Of a stretch of 64,000 nt of DNA, positions 29,135 to 37,577 are shown piece after piece. Position 1 is the stretch's first letter; each line of letters opens with the position of its first letter. Origin of the DNA: Massilia sp. WG5 (lineage in GTDB: Bacteria; Pseudomonadota; Gammaproteobacteria; Burkholderiales; Burkholderiaceae_D). The notes beneath the pieces were generated by a model that did not search any database, was not told the origin of the DNA, and saw only the letters and a list, made by a program, of their open reading frames with translations. The DNA lies in assembly GCF_001412595.2 (NCBI RefSeq), contig NZ_CP012640.2, positions 1,426,001-1,490,000 on the forward strand, written 5' to 3'. The translations under genes and the position numbers were made by a program.

Positions 29135-30460
29135 ATGACACCATCGAATGACATCAAAACGCCCGGGCGCCGGGAGCTGCCCGGCCTGCTGCGCTACCTT
29201 GCCAGGTGGCTGCTGCTGGCCGGCCTGGTCGGTGCGCTGGGCGGCTCCGCCTCGGCCTGTTTCCTGCTCGCCCTGGACTGGGCAACAGCAAGCCGCATCG
29301 CACACCCCTGGCTGCTCGCACTGTTGCCGCTGGCCGGCTTCGCCGTGGCCTGGCTCTACCTGCGCTACGGGAAGGAGGCCGAGGCCGGCAACAACCTGCT
29401 GATCGACGAGATCCACGACCCGAAAAAAGTGATCCCGCTGCGCATGGCGCCGCTGGTGCTCGGCGGCACCGTCGTGTCGCACCTGTTCGGCGCCTCGGTC
29501 GGGCGCGAAGGGACGGCGGTGCAGATGGGCGGCGCCCTGGCCGACCAGTTGACCCGGATATTCCGGCTCGGGCCCCAGGACCGGCGCATCATCCTGATGG
29601 CCGGCATCAGCGCCGGCTTCGCCTCGGTGTTCGGCACGCCGCTGGCCGGCGCCATCTTCGGCCTGGAGGTCCTGGCGATCGGGCGCATGCGCTACGACGC
29701 CCTGCTCGCCTGCCTGGCGGCGGCCGTGGCCGGCGACCAGGTATGCCTGCTGTGGGGCGTGCACCATGTGCATTATGCGATCGGCCCGGTGCCGCCGATC
29801 GGCCTCTGGCCGCTGCTGGCAACCCTGGTCGCCGGCGCGGCCTTCGGCCTGGCCGGCAGGCTGTTCGCGGATTCCACCCACGCGCTCGGCGGCTGGCTCA
29901 AGCGCCGCATCGCCTACGCGCCGCTGCGAGCCCTGCTGGGCGGCGCGGTGGTCGCCGCCGCGGCCTGGAGCCTGGGCGCGCAGCGCTACATCGGGCTCGG
30001 CATTCCCACCATCCAGCAGGCCTTTCTCGCGCCGCTCGCGCCCTATGACTGGGCCGGCAAGATGGCGTTCACCGTGGCCTCGCTCGGCAGCGGCTTCAAG
30101 GGCGGCGAAGTGACCCCGCTGTTCTATATCGGCGCCACCCTCGGCAACGCGCTGGCGCCGCTGCTGCACCTGCCCTTCGCCTTGTTGGCGGGAATAGGTT
30201 TCGTGGCCGTGTTCGCCGGCGCAGCCAATACGCCGATCGCCTCGACCCTGATGGCGATGGAACTGTTCGGCGCGGAAGCCGCGGTCTATGCGGCCATCGC
30301 CTGCGTCCTCAGCTACCTGTTTTCCGGACATACCGGCATCTACCGCGCGCAACGCTATGGCCAGGGCAAGCATGGCGGGTACGCGCCGGCGGCGCCGGAT
30401 CACATCCGCCTGGGCGAACTGGGCGCCTGGCGCCGCCGGCCCGACCAGGACGACCGCTGA
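29135..30460 (+). CDS. CLC-type antiporter, fluoride/proton (CLC-F)
   Basis: 441 residues in the CLC fold with about 10-12 hydrophobic helices. The canonical GSGIP ion-selectivity loop is replaced by GNNLL at residues 85-89, as in fluoride-type CLCs, while the glutamate gate is kept in GASVGREGTAVQM (residues 119-131). A later GSGFKGGEVTPLFYIG loop is also typical. A fluoride riboswitch lies 96 bp upstream. The ATG at 29135 is preferred because an upstream in-frame ATG would lie inside the riboswitch. It would export fluoride from the cytoplasm. Confidence 0.9.
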   Translation: MTPSNDIKTPGRRELPGLLRYLARWLLLAGLVGALGGSASACFLLALDWATASRIAHPWLLALLPLAGFAVAWLYLRYGKEAEAGNNLLIDEIHDPKKVIPLRMAPLVLGGTVVSHLFGASVGREGTAVQMGGALADQLTRIFRLGPQDRRIILMAGISAGFASVFGTPLAGAIFGLEVLAIGRMRYDALLACLAAAVAGDQVCLLWGVHHVHYAIGPVPPIGLWPLLATLVAGAAFGLAGRLFADSTHALGGWLKRRIAYAPLRALLGGAVVAAAAWSLGAQRYIGLGIPTIQQAFLAPLAPYDWAGKMAFTVASLGSGFKGGEVTPLFYIGATLGNALAPLLHLPFALLAGIGFVAVFAGAANTPIASTLMAMELFGAEAAVYAAIACVLSYLFSGHTGIYRAQRYGQGKHGGYAPAAPDHIRLGELGAWRRRPDQDDR

Positions 30461-30498
30461 AAGCGGCCGATCGGGGCCGGCGCGCTTCAAGCCGCGAT

Positions 30499-30897
30499 TC
30501 AGGCCGCGATCGCGCGCCAGCTGGCAAAGCCGGCGAAGCAGAAGGCCAGCGCCCCCAGCAAGTGCAGCGCCGCGTGGCCGAAGGCCCAGCCGTAGTGGCC
30601 ACGCTGCAGCAGCACCATGGATTCGGCGGAAAAGCTGGAAAAGGTGGTGAGGCCGCCGAGGAAACCGGTGATGGCGAACAGGCGCCACGCCGGCGACAGG
30701 CCGGGCCAGCCGTCGAAGAAGCCAAGCGCCAGCCCGATCAGGTAGCCGCCGAGCAGGTTGGCGACCAGGGTGCCAACCTGGATGTGGGAGTGCAGCTGGC
30801 CGAGCAGGATCGTCAGGACCCAGCGCAGCCAGGCGCCGAGCGCGGCCCCCAGCCCGACCGCGAGCCAGCTCAGCGGCGCATTCAGCCGGTGCTCCAC
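30499..30897 (-). CDS. crcB: Fluoride-specific channel CrcB (Fluc)
   Basis: 132-residue, four-helix membrane protein. GLGAALGAWLRWVL, GTLVANLLGGYLIGLALG and TGFLGGLTTFSSFSAESM are the Fluc signature stretches, including the Na-site glycines and the phenylalanine-box FSSF. Fluc forms dual-topology dimers that let fluoride leave. It faces the riboswitch-controlled CLC-F gene tail to tail (38 bp apart), so the locus carries two fluoride exporters. It overlaps the upstream moaE gene by 16 bp and has no riboswitch of its own. Confidence 0.95.
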   Translation of the reverse strand: MEHRLNAPLSWLAVGLGAALGAWLRWVLTILLGQLHSHIQVGTLVANLLGGYLIGLALGFFDGWPGLSPAWRLFAITGFLGGLTTFSSFSAESMVLLQRGHYGWAFGHAALHLLGALAFCFAGFASWRAIAA

Positions 30898-31352
30898 TTC
30901 GCCCTGGCCGCGTCGTCGCTGACGCGGGCGTCGACCCAGCGGGCGCCATCCGGCGTCTGTTCCTTCTTCCAGAACGGCGCCTCGGTCTTCAGGTAATCCA
31001 TGATGAATTCGCTGGCCGCGAAGGCTTCGCCGCGGTGGGCGGCGCTTGCCGCCACCAGCACGATCTGCTCCATCGGCTGCATCGGGCCGACCCGGTGCAC
31101 GACCAGGGCGCCGTACAGGGGCCAGCGCGCGCGCGCCTGCTCGACGATGTCCTCGAGCGAGCGTTCTGTCATGCCGGGATAGTGCTCCAGTTCCAGCTCG
31201 GCGACGCTGGCGCCCTCGTTCATGTCGCGCACGGTGCCGATGAAGCTGACGACGGCGCCGATGCGCGGATCGCCGGCGCGCAGGCGGGCGATTTCAGCGC
31301 CCAGGTCGAAGTCTTCCTTCTGCACCCGCACTTCGAAAAACCCCCGGCTCAT
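30882..31352 (-). CDS. moaE: Molybdopterin synthase catalytic subunit MoaE
   Basis: Converts precursor Z to molybdopterin with sulfur delivered by MoaD. The catalytic region YLKTEAPFWKKEQTPDGARWVDA has the essential lysines, and GAVVSFIGTVRD and HRVGPMQPMEQIVLVAAS are conserved. Length 156 is normal. It overlaps the DUF349 gene upstream by four bases (ATGA) and crcB downstream, an unusual operon setting without moaD or moeA nearby. No other molybdenum-cofactor gene is in the window. Confidence 0.95.
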   Translation of the reverse strand: MSRGFFEVRVQKEDFDLGAEIARLRAGDPRIGAVVSFIGTVRDMNEGASVAELELEHYPGMTERSLEDIVEQARARWPLYGALVVHRVGPMQPMEQIVLVAASAAHRGEAFAASEFIMDYLKTEAPFWKKEQTPDGARWVDARVSDDAARAKWSTG

Positions 31353-33970
31353 TTACCCTCCCGGGCCTGGCGCATGAACAGCTGTTCGATGCGCGACGCG
31401 GTGCGGGCGTCGATCAGGGCCGGCAGCGCCACCAGCTCGCGCAGCGGGGCCGATCCGCCTGCCCCGCCCTGGCCATCCTTGTGTCCGCCCTTGTGGCCGG
31501 CGCCGTGGCCGGATCTGAGCGAAGACTGCAGCACCTCGACCTGCAGCTTCAGGCGCTCGCGCGCGAACTCGGGGCCGCTGTCGATGCCGGCCCGGATCTC
31601 GGCGCGCAACAGATCGTGCAGCAGGGTGTCGCGGTTGCGCTCGAGCAGCCGGGCGTAGGTCTCGCGGCCTTCCCGGGCGGCGCGCAAGGCCGCGTCGAAG
31701 CGGCCGCGCAAGGTCTTTTCCATGTCGGCGTCGAGCGCCGGCAAGGCCTTCCAGCGCCCGTCCCAGTCACTGTCGAGCGGGCCCTGGCCGGCAATCGCCT
31801 GCTCCAGCTCCTGCACCAGGCGCAGCTTGTCGCGCACCTGGGCCGCCTGGGCCATCCCGGCCGCGCGTTTCGCCAGGTCGGCGTGGTGCTGCACCTGCGC
31901 CACCGCGGCGTGGTAGCGCTTCTCGACCCGCGCCTCGTGGGCGCGCGGCACCGGGCCGATCGCCTGCCACTCCGCGGCGGCTTCGCGCAGCAGCTTGCCG
32001 GCGCTGGCCGGGGTGGCCTCGGGCGCCGCCGCTTCCAGGCGCGCGCTGATCGCTTCCTTGGCGGCTTCGTGCGCGCGGCGCTCGATGTCGGCCTCGTGCA
32101 TGCTTTCCTTGCGGCGCTGGAAGATGTCGTCGCAGACCGCGCGGAAGCGCTGCCACAGCGCCTGTTCGCTCTTGCGCTCGAGCGGCAGCGCGCGCGCATG
32201 CTCCTGCCAGCGCTGCTGCAGGGCGCGCATGGTGTCGAGGGCGTGACGGTCGTGCGGATCGATCGCCGCGGCCGCCTCGATGATTTCTTCGCGGCTCGAC
32301 ATCTCGGCCTTGCGCTGCTCTTCCAGCGGGCCCTGCAGGATGTTCAGGGCGTCGGTGAACAGGGCGTCCAGGCGCTTCTTCTCCTTGCGGTCGATGGCGC
32401 CCAGGTGGCTCCAGCCGAGGCGCAGGCGCTGCACCGTGCCGGCCACGTGCTTCCATTCGGCCTCGCCGGACTGCAGGCGGGCGATCTCGGCGTTCGCCTC
32501 GTCGACCAGGGCCTGGGCCTTGGCGGCATTCGCGTGGCGCTCGTCGGCCAGGTGGCGGAAATGGGCCGCCGCCGGCGCATAGGCCGCGGTGCAGGCGGCG
32601 TCGAAGCGCTCCCACAGGCTTTTCGGCGCAGCGCCCGACAGGCTGTCGAGGGCTTTCCAGCGCTCGCGCATGCTGCCCACCTTCTTGGCCAGCTCGCTCA
32701 TCGCCAGGTTCTGGGTCGGCAGCGCTTCCACGCTCCTGATCAGTTCTTCGCGCGACACGTTGCCGCCCCAGCGCGCCCAGTCGGACAGGCGCTTGAGTTC
32801 GGCGCGCACATGGGCCAGGCGGTCGGACTGGGCCGGCGTCAGGCGCATGCCCTTCTCGCGTGCTTCCTTCAGCGCCTTGTCGAACTCGGCGGCGCTGCCC
32901 AGCGAACCCTGCTGCAGGGCCGCCTCCATCGCATCCATTATGTCGAGGAAGTGCTGGTCGGCGCCGCGCGGCTTGCCCTGCTCTTTCGGCTCTTTGGCTT
33001 CTTTCGGCCTGGCGGCTTCCTTCTGCTCGCGCGGCTTGCGCGCCTCGGGCTGCGGCAGCGTCGCCAGCAGGGCGTCGAAGCGCTGCTGCAGCGCGGCCAG
33101 GGCCTCGCCCTGCGGCGCCTGCGGCAGCCGGTGCCATTCCTTGCGCAGGGCGTCGGCGTTCAGCTCGGCGGCCGGCTTATCTTGCTGGGCGACAATGAAA
33201 GCCTCGCGTGCGCCCAGCGCGGCCTGGCCGGCTTCGATCTCGCGCAGGCCGGCCTGCAGTTTCTGGGCTTCGAGGCCGACCTCGGCCACCAGGCCGCGCG
33301 GCAGCGAGGCGTGTTCGGGCGCCTGCAGGGCCTGGGCCTGCTCCTGGGTGAGCGCCTCCAGGCGCGCGGCCAGCTCGGCCGGCGGCAAGGGCTCGGAAGG
33401 CAGCCGGCGCAGGCTCGCCAGGCGGTCGATCATGGCGCGCTGCAGTTGCACCTGGGCTTCCAGGCGCTGGCCCAGGGCGGCGCGCACCGTTGCGAACTCG
33501 TCCTGCAGCTCGGGGGCGGCGATGATCGCCCATTTGCGGTCGAGCTCGGCGACATGGTTGGGGGTCAGCAGCTCGTCCTTGAGCAGCGAGCGGGCCTGTT
33601 CGAGCGTCGCTTCGCCGCGCCGGTGCTCGGCCTCGCGGTGGCGATGGGCGTCCAGGCGCGACTGCATCAGCTTGGCGACGCGGCGGTCGGTATTGCGCAT
33701 CGCTGTATGGACGCGCTCGAGCAGCTCGGGGCGATGGACGAACTCGGCCGCAGTCAGGCGCAGCTCGGAAAATTCGCACTGGAGGATGAATTCCACCGCG
33801 GCAGCCTCGTCGCCCTGGACCTGGCTCAGCTTTTCGGCTTGCAGCGCGCGCTGCGTGCTCGTGGCCGAGCCCGGCCCCGAGGAGGCAGCCTGTTCCGGTT
33901 GCGCCCCCTGTCCGGCCGGCTTGTCGCCGGGCTTGTTATCGCCCGGCCGCTTGAATAGGAACTCGAACAT
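31349..33970 (-). CDS. Large DUF349 repeat protein
   Basis: 873 residues, very rich in Ala, Glu, Arg and Gln and probably mostly helical coiled coil. Repeated WXXX-LRERFDAA-type segments (KSLWERFDAACTAAYA, EQALWQRFRAVCDDIF, VEKRYHAAVAQVQHHAD) mark the DUF349 modules, several in tandem. The N-terminus MFEFLFKRPGDNKPGDKPAG is low complexity. Function is unknown for the family. It is first in a coupled run with moaE and crcB. Confidence 0.85.
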   Translation of the reverse strand: MFEFLFKRPGDNKPGDKPAGQGAQPEQAASSGPGSATSTQRALQAEKLSQVQGDEAAAVEFILQCEFSELRLTAAEFVHRPELLERVHTAMRNTDRRVAKLMQSRLDAHRHREAEHRRGEATLEQARSLLKDELLTPNHVAELDRKWAIIAAPELQDEFATVRAALGQRLEAQVQLQRAMIDRLASLRRLPSEPLPPAELAARLEALTQEQAQALQAPEHASLPRGLVAEVGLEAQKLQAGLREIEAGQAALGAREAFIVAQQDKPAAELNADALRKEWHRLPQAPQGEALAALQQRFDALLATLPQPEARKPREQKEAARPKEAKEPKEQGKPRGADQHFLDIMDAMEAALQQGSLGSAAEFDKALKEAREKGMRLTPAQSDRLAHVRAELKRLSDWARWGGNVSREELIRSVEALPTQNLAMSELAKKVGSMRERWKALDSLSGAAPKSLWERFDAACTAAYAPAAAHFRHLADERHANAAKAQALVDEANAEIARLQSGEAEWKHVAGTVQRLRLGWSHLGAIDRKEKKRLDALFTDALNILQGPLEEQRKAEMSSREEIIEAAAAIDPHDRHALDTMRALQQRWQEHARALPLERKSEQALWQRFRAVCDDIFQRRKESMHEADIERRAHEAAKEAISARLEAAAPEATPASAGKLLREAAAEWQAIGPVPRAHEARVEKRYHAAVAQVQHHADLAKRAAGMAQAAQVRDKLRLVQELEQAIAGQGPLDSDWDGRWKALPALDADMEKTLRGRFDAALRAAREGRETYARLLERNRDTLLHDLLRAEIRAGIDSGPEFARERLKLQVEVLQSSLRSGHGAGHKGGHKDGQGGAGGSAPLRELVALPALIDARTASRIEQLFMRQAREGK

Positions 33971-34065
33971 GATGAAATCGCACTTCCAAAATCGCCATCA
34001 TAACAAAGAACCCTGATGGCCTCGCGCCACCGGACTGGCGCGTGCGAACGACCGCCAAGGGCGCT

Positions 34066-34707
34066 TCAGTGCAGCATCGACAGCGTGGCATGGCGACGCC
34101 CGAATTCGGGGCCCGCCGGCTCATGGGCATGCCCGAGCGGCTCGGCGATGTGGCGGCGCGGCCCCGCCGGTTCCGGACGCGCGCGCCCGTGTTGCAGCGC
34201 GCCGCGCCGTTCGCGGGCAACGGCGTCGTGCGCCAGCATCTGGTTGGCGATCGCGAACCAGGCCTCGCCGCGCACCAGGCTGCGCGCCAGCGGGAACAAT
34301 TCGTGTTCCTCGCGCTCGAGGCGGCAGCGCAGGGCCGCGATGCAGCCTTCGACGGCTTCCTGGAAACGGTCGCGGTCGACGCCGCGCGCGCCGGCGTCGA
34401 CGCAGGCCTCGGCGGCCGCCAGCGACTCGGCGGCGCCGCGGCTGATCTGTTCGAGGTCGTGCAACAGGCCATCCGCGGCGCAGGAAGCGCGGCGCAGGGC
34501 CGGCACCAGGAATTTGTCGAGCTTGCGCCAGTGGCAATCGTCCACCACCTGGCGCAGTTCGGCGCACAGCTGCGCCGCCTGGCCCGGCGCCAGGATGCCG
34601 CCGTCTTCCGGGAGCGCATGCAGCGTGCGCGCCAGCGATTGCAATGCCGAACGCACCGTGGTCTGCTCCACGGACAAGGCGACGAGAGTGTAAGTCGATG
34701 TCAGCAT
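34066..34707 (-). CDS. Hemerythrin-like domain protein
   Basis: 213 residues. Helical, with a His-rich pattern DDCHWRKLDKFLVPALR, LLHDLEQISRGA and EREEHELFPLARSLV, resembling the metal-binding helices of hemerythrin-like proteins, though not every ligand can be placed. The C-terminal ~40 residues are Arg/Pro/His-rich. Hemerythrins bind oxygen or nitric oxide. An imperfect inverted repeat with FNR-like halves (34883-34904) lies about 180 bp upstream. It is a single gene between the DUF349 and ycaQ genes. Confidence 0.7.
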   Translation of the reverse strand: MLTSTYTLVALSVEQTTVRSALQSLARTLHALPEDGGILAPGQAAQLCAELRQVVDDCHWRKLDKFLVPALRRASCAADGLLHDLEQISRGAAESLAAAEACVDAGARGVDRDRFQEAVEGCIAALRCRLEREEHELFPLARSLVRGEAWFAIANQMLAHDAVARERRGALQHGRARPEPAGPRRHIAEPLGHAHEPAGPEFGRRHATLSMLH

Positions 34708-34882
34708 TCTGTCTCCGCTCAGTTATTCGCCAACACAAAGTTCAGCCTGACCGGGAAGGGTCGGGACGGGAACCTGGATGGGAGGCGTATGTTTTGAACA
34801 GGCCTGCAGGAAGGGTTAAACCCTGAGGTGTCGTAGTCGTCGGCCTGAAAGAGCACCTAGTGTACGGACGGGCTCCGGGCCC

Positions 34883-34904
34883 GGGTTTGATCTATCACAA
34901 ACCC
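34883..34904. promoter_or_regulatory. Inverted repeat with FNR/CRP-like halves
   Basis: Arms GGGTTTG and CAAACCC flank ATCTATCA; the middle reads TTGAT-N4-CACAA, close to the TTGAT-N4-ATCAA FNR box but with two mismatches. It lies between the hemerythrin-like gene and ycaQ. A second short repeat, AGGGTT and AACCCT at 34811-34823, is nearby. The function is inferred. Confidence 0.35.
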
Positions 34905-34950
34905 AGCCCCCTCGCGCCCCGGGAACGGGGCGCCCGGCGAATGCGTGTAT

Positions 34951-36186
34951 TCAGGCAGCAACGGCCTGCGTGTCGGACAGCAATGCGCGCAGCGGCGCAG
35001 CCATGGCGTCGGGCTGCACACGGCTCACTTCCACCTGCGCGCAGCCATGCCAGCGCGCGCAGCGCCCCACCGCCGCGGCAAGCTCGCGCAGCAGGCGCCC
35101 GCTCGGCCGCACACCCTCTTCGAACACCACCGATTTCAGTTCGAACAGCCCGGCCGCGCGATGCGTCTTGGCATCGATCCGGCCGATCAGCTGGCCGCGG
35201 CGCAGGACCGGCAGCGTGAAATAGCCGTACCGGCGTTTCTCGGCGGGCGTGTAGCACTCCAGCCGGTAGTCGAAGCCGAACAGTTCCAGCGCGCGCCGAC
35301 GGTCCCAGACGATCGGGTCGAAGGGCGACAGCAGCGTGGTCACGGTCGGGTTCAGGCGTCCTTCCGCCGCGGCCGCCAGCAGGCCGGCGTGGTCGGGATG
35401 CACGAACACCGGCTCCTTCCAGCCCTCGACGCGGGCGCGCAGCAGCAGGCCTTCCCCGAGCAGGCGCTCGGGCGACAGGTGCGGCGGGCGGGTGCGGTGG
35501 TAGTCCGGAATCCAGGCCGCCTTCGCCAGCCCCAGCGACTTCACCGCGCGCAGCACGAATTCGCGCCGCACCGCATCCATGGCCGGCGCGCGGCTGTCGT
35601 CCCAGCCGGGCAGCACGCGCTCCGCCAGGTCGTACACGCGATGGAAATTCTGGCGCCGCGCGACCATCACCTTGCCGGCCGTGAACAGCGCCTCCAGCGA
35701 ACGCTTCTCGGGCTTCCACTCCCACCAGCCGCCGCCCTTGCCCTCCTTCCGTTCGAAATCGGCGGCGCGCGTCGGGCCCTTGAGGCGGATATGCTCGAGC
35801 ACCCGCGCCACCTGCTCCTGGTTCCCCTGCATCCACGACGCCCCGGATTTCCAGCCCAGCGGCGCGGTGTCCAGCATGCGGTGGCGGTACAGGCCGTAGT
35901 CCTCGATCGGGATGAAGCAGGCTTCGTGCGCCCAGTACTCGAACAGCCGGCCCTCGGCCAGCAATTGCTCGAGCCAGGCCGGGTCGTAGTCGCCGAGGCG
36001 GCTCCACAGCACCAGGTAGGGACTGCGCGCGACCACGCTGATGGTGTCGATCTGCAGCACGCCCATGCGCCCGATGGCCGCCAGCACGTCGTCCTTGGTG
36101 GCGCGGGCGCGGCGCGCCTGCAACATGTCCTGGGCCGCCAGGTGCAGGGCGCGCGCGGCGCCGATGGAAAGGGTGGGTTCGCTCAT
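34951..36186 (-). CDS. ycaQ: Winged-helix DNA glycosylase of the YcaQ/AlkZ family
   Basis: 411 residues. RMGVLQIDTISVVARSPYLVL contains the QxD catalytic motif (Q45-I-D47) of the HTH_42/YcaQ family, whose members unhook interstrand crosslinks and bulky alkyl lesions. The tandem winged-helix pattern and the LSPFDPIVWDRRRALELFGFDYRLE signature follow. Length is normal. It is divergent from sbcD-sbcC, so two crosslink or double-strand-end repair functions lie back to back. Confidence 0.92.
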   Translation of the reverse strand: MSEPTLSIGAARALHLAAQDMLQARRARATKDDVLAAIGRMGVLQIDTISVVARSPYLVLWSRLGDYDPAWLEQLLAEGRLFEYWAHEACFIPIEDYGLYRHRMLDTAPLGWKSGASWMQGNQEQVARVLEHIRLKGPTRAADFERKEGKGGGWWEWKPEKRSLEALFTAGKVMVARRQNFHRVYDLAERVLPGWDDSRAPAMDAVRREFVLRAVKSLGLAKAAWIPDYHRTRPPHLSPERLLGEGLLLRARVEGWKEPVFVHPDHAGLLAAAAEGRLNPTVTTLLSPFDPIVWDRRRALELFGFDYRLECYTPAEKRRYGYFTLPVLRRGQLIGRIDAKTHRAAGLFELKSVVFEEGVRPSGRLLRELAAAVGRCARWHGCAQVEVSRVQPDAMAAPLRALLSDTQAVAA

Positions 36187-36237
36187 GCAGCCATTTTATT
36201 GGAGCTATTATCATGTTGCTTAGCTGTCCGAGAACTT

Positions 36238-36267
36238 TTGTCAGCCGGTGCTGGTCTGCGCTATAGT
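36238..36267 (+). promoter_or_regulatory. Promoter of sbcD
   Basis: TTGTCA at 36238-36243 and TATAGT at 36262-36267 with 18-nt spacing, about 40 bp before the sbcD start. Confidence 0.65.
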
Positions 36268-36305
36268 GAGCCCCCTGTCTCACCCACCTTCCTGTAAGAA
36301 AATCC

Positions 36306-37577
36306 ATGCGGCTGCTGCACACCTCCGACTGGCACCTCGGCCAGACCCTGCACAACTTCGACCGGACCCACGAACACCAGCGCTTCCTCGACTGGCTGCT
36401 CGAGACCATCGTGGCCGAGCAGGTCGATGCCCTGCTGATCGCGGGTGACGTCTTCGACAACTCGAACCCCTCGGCCGCCTCGCAGCGCCAGTTGTACCGC
36501 TTCCTGCAGCAGGCGCGCGCCCGCTCGCCACAGCTCGACATCGTCGTCATCGCCGGCAACCACGATTCGCCGGGCCGCCTCGAAGCGCCCGGCCCGCTGC
36601 TCGAAGCCCACGGCACGAAGGTCGTCGGCCACGTGGCGCGCGGCGCGGCCGGCGACATCGACCTGGAACGCCTGCTGGTGCCGCTGACCGACCGCCATGG
36701 GGACGTGAAGGCCTGGTGCGTGGCGATTCCCTTCCTGCGTCCGGGCGATGTCCCGCGCGTCGACTCGAGCGCGCTCGAAGACGGCACGCCCGTCGACGCC
36801 TACCTGTCCGGCATCGCCCTGCTCTACCAGCAGGCCTACGCGCTGGCGCGCACGCGCTGCGCGAACGGTGAAGCGATCCTGGCGATGGGCCACTGCCACA
36901 TGGTGGGCGGCGATTCCTCGCCGGATTCCGAGCGCCGCATCCTGATCGGCGGCACCGAGGCCCTGCCGGCCTCCATGTTCGACCCGCAGATCGCCTACGT
37001 CGCGCTGGGCCACCTGCACCTGGCGCAAAAGGTCGGCAAGCAGGAGCACCTGCGCTACTGCGGCAGTCCCCTGCCCCTGTCCTTTGCCGAGATCAATTAC
37101 CAGCACCAGGTGCTGCGCATCGACCTCGACGGCGATAAAGCGAAGGAGATCGTGCCGCTGCACGTGCCGCGCGCTGTCGAACTGCTGCGCGTGCCGGCCC
37201 AGCCGGCGCCGCTGAAGCAGGTGATCGCGGAACTGGTGGGCCTCGACCTGCCGGATGCGCCGCTGCACGAACAGCCCTACCTGGAGGTGCGGGTGCTGCT
37301 CGACGGCCCCGAACCCAGCCTGCGCGCCCAGGTGGAGGCGGCGCTGGAAGGCAAGCCCGTGCGCCTGGCGAAGATCGAGCCGACCCGCAAAGTCGTCACG
37401 GCGGCCGGCGTCGACGCGGCCCTCAGCCTGGACCAGCTGGCCCAGCTGCAGCCGGACGACATCTTCCGGCGCCTGTGGCAGCAGCGCTTCGGCGAGGACG
37501 CGCCCGACGACCAGCTGGCCGCCTTCGCCGAGCTGCTGTTCCCCGTCGATGGCGCGCGCGACCGGGAGGCCGCATGA
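36306..37577 (+). CDS. sbcD: Exonuclease subunit SbcD
   Basis: Nuclease subunit of SbcCD, which cuts DNA hairpins and blocked ends. The calcineurin-like metallophosphatase motifs are all present: TSDWHLGQ, IAGDVFDN, IAGNHDSPGRL, MGHCHMVGG and LGHLHLAQK. The 423-residue length is normal. Its stop overlaps the sbcC start (ATGA). It is divergent from ycaQ with a clear promoter in the gap. Confidence 0.97.
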   Translation: MRLLHTSDWHLGQTLHNFDRTHEHQRFLDWLLETIVAEQVDALLIAGDVFDNSNPSAASQRQLYRFLQQARARSPQLDIVVIAGNHDSPGRLEAPGPLLEAHGTKVVGHVARGAAGDIDLERLLVPLTDRHGDVKAWCVAIPFLRPGDVPRVDSSALEDGTPVDAYLSGIALLYQQAYALARTRCANGEAILAMGHCHMVGGDSSPDSERRILIGGTEALPASMFDPQIAYVALGHLHLAQKVGKQEHLRYCGSPLPLSFAEINYQHQVLRIDLDGDKAKEIVPLHVPRAVELLRVPAQPAPLKQVIAELVGLDLPDAPLHEQPYLEVRVLLDGPEPSLRAQVEAALEGKPVRLAKIEPTRKVVTAAGVDAALSLDQLAQLQPDDIFRRLWQQRFGEDAPDDQLAAFAELLFPVDGARDREAA

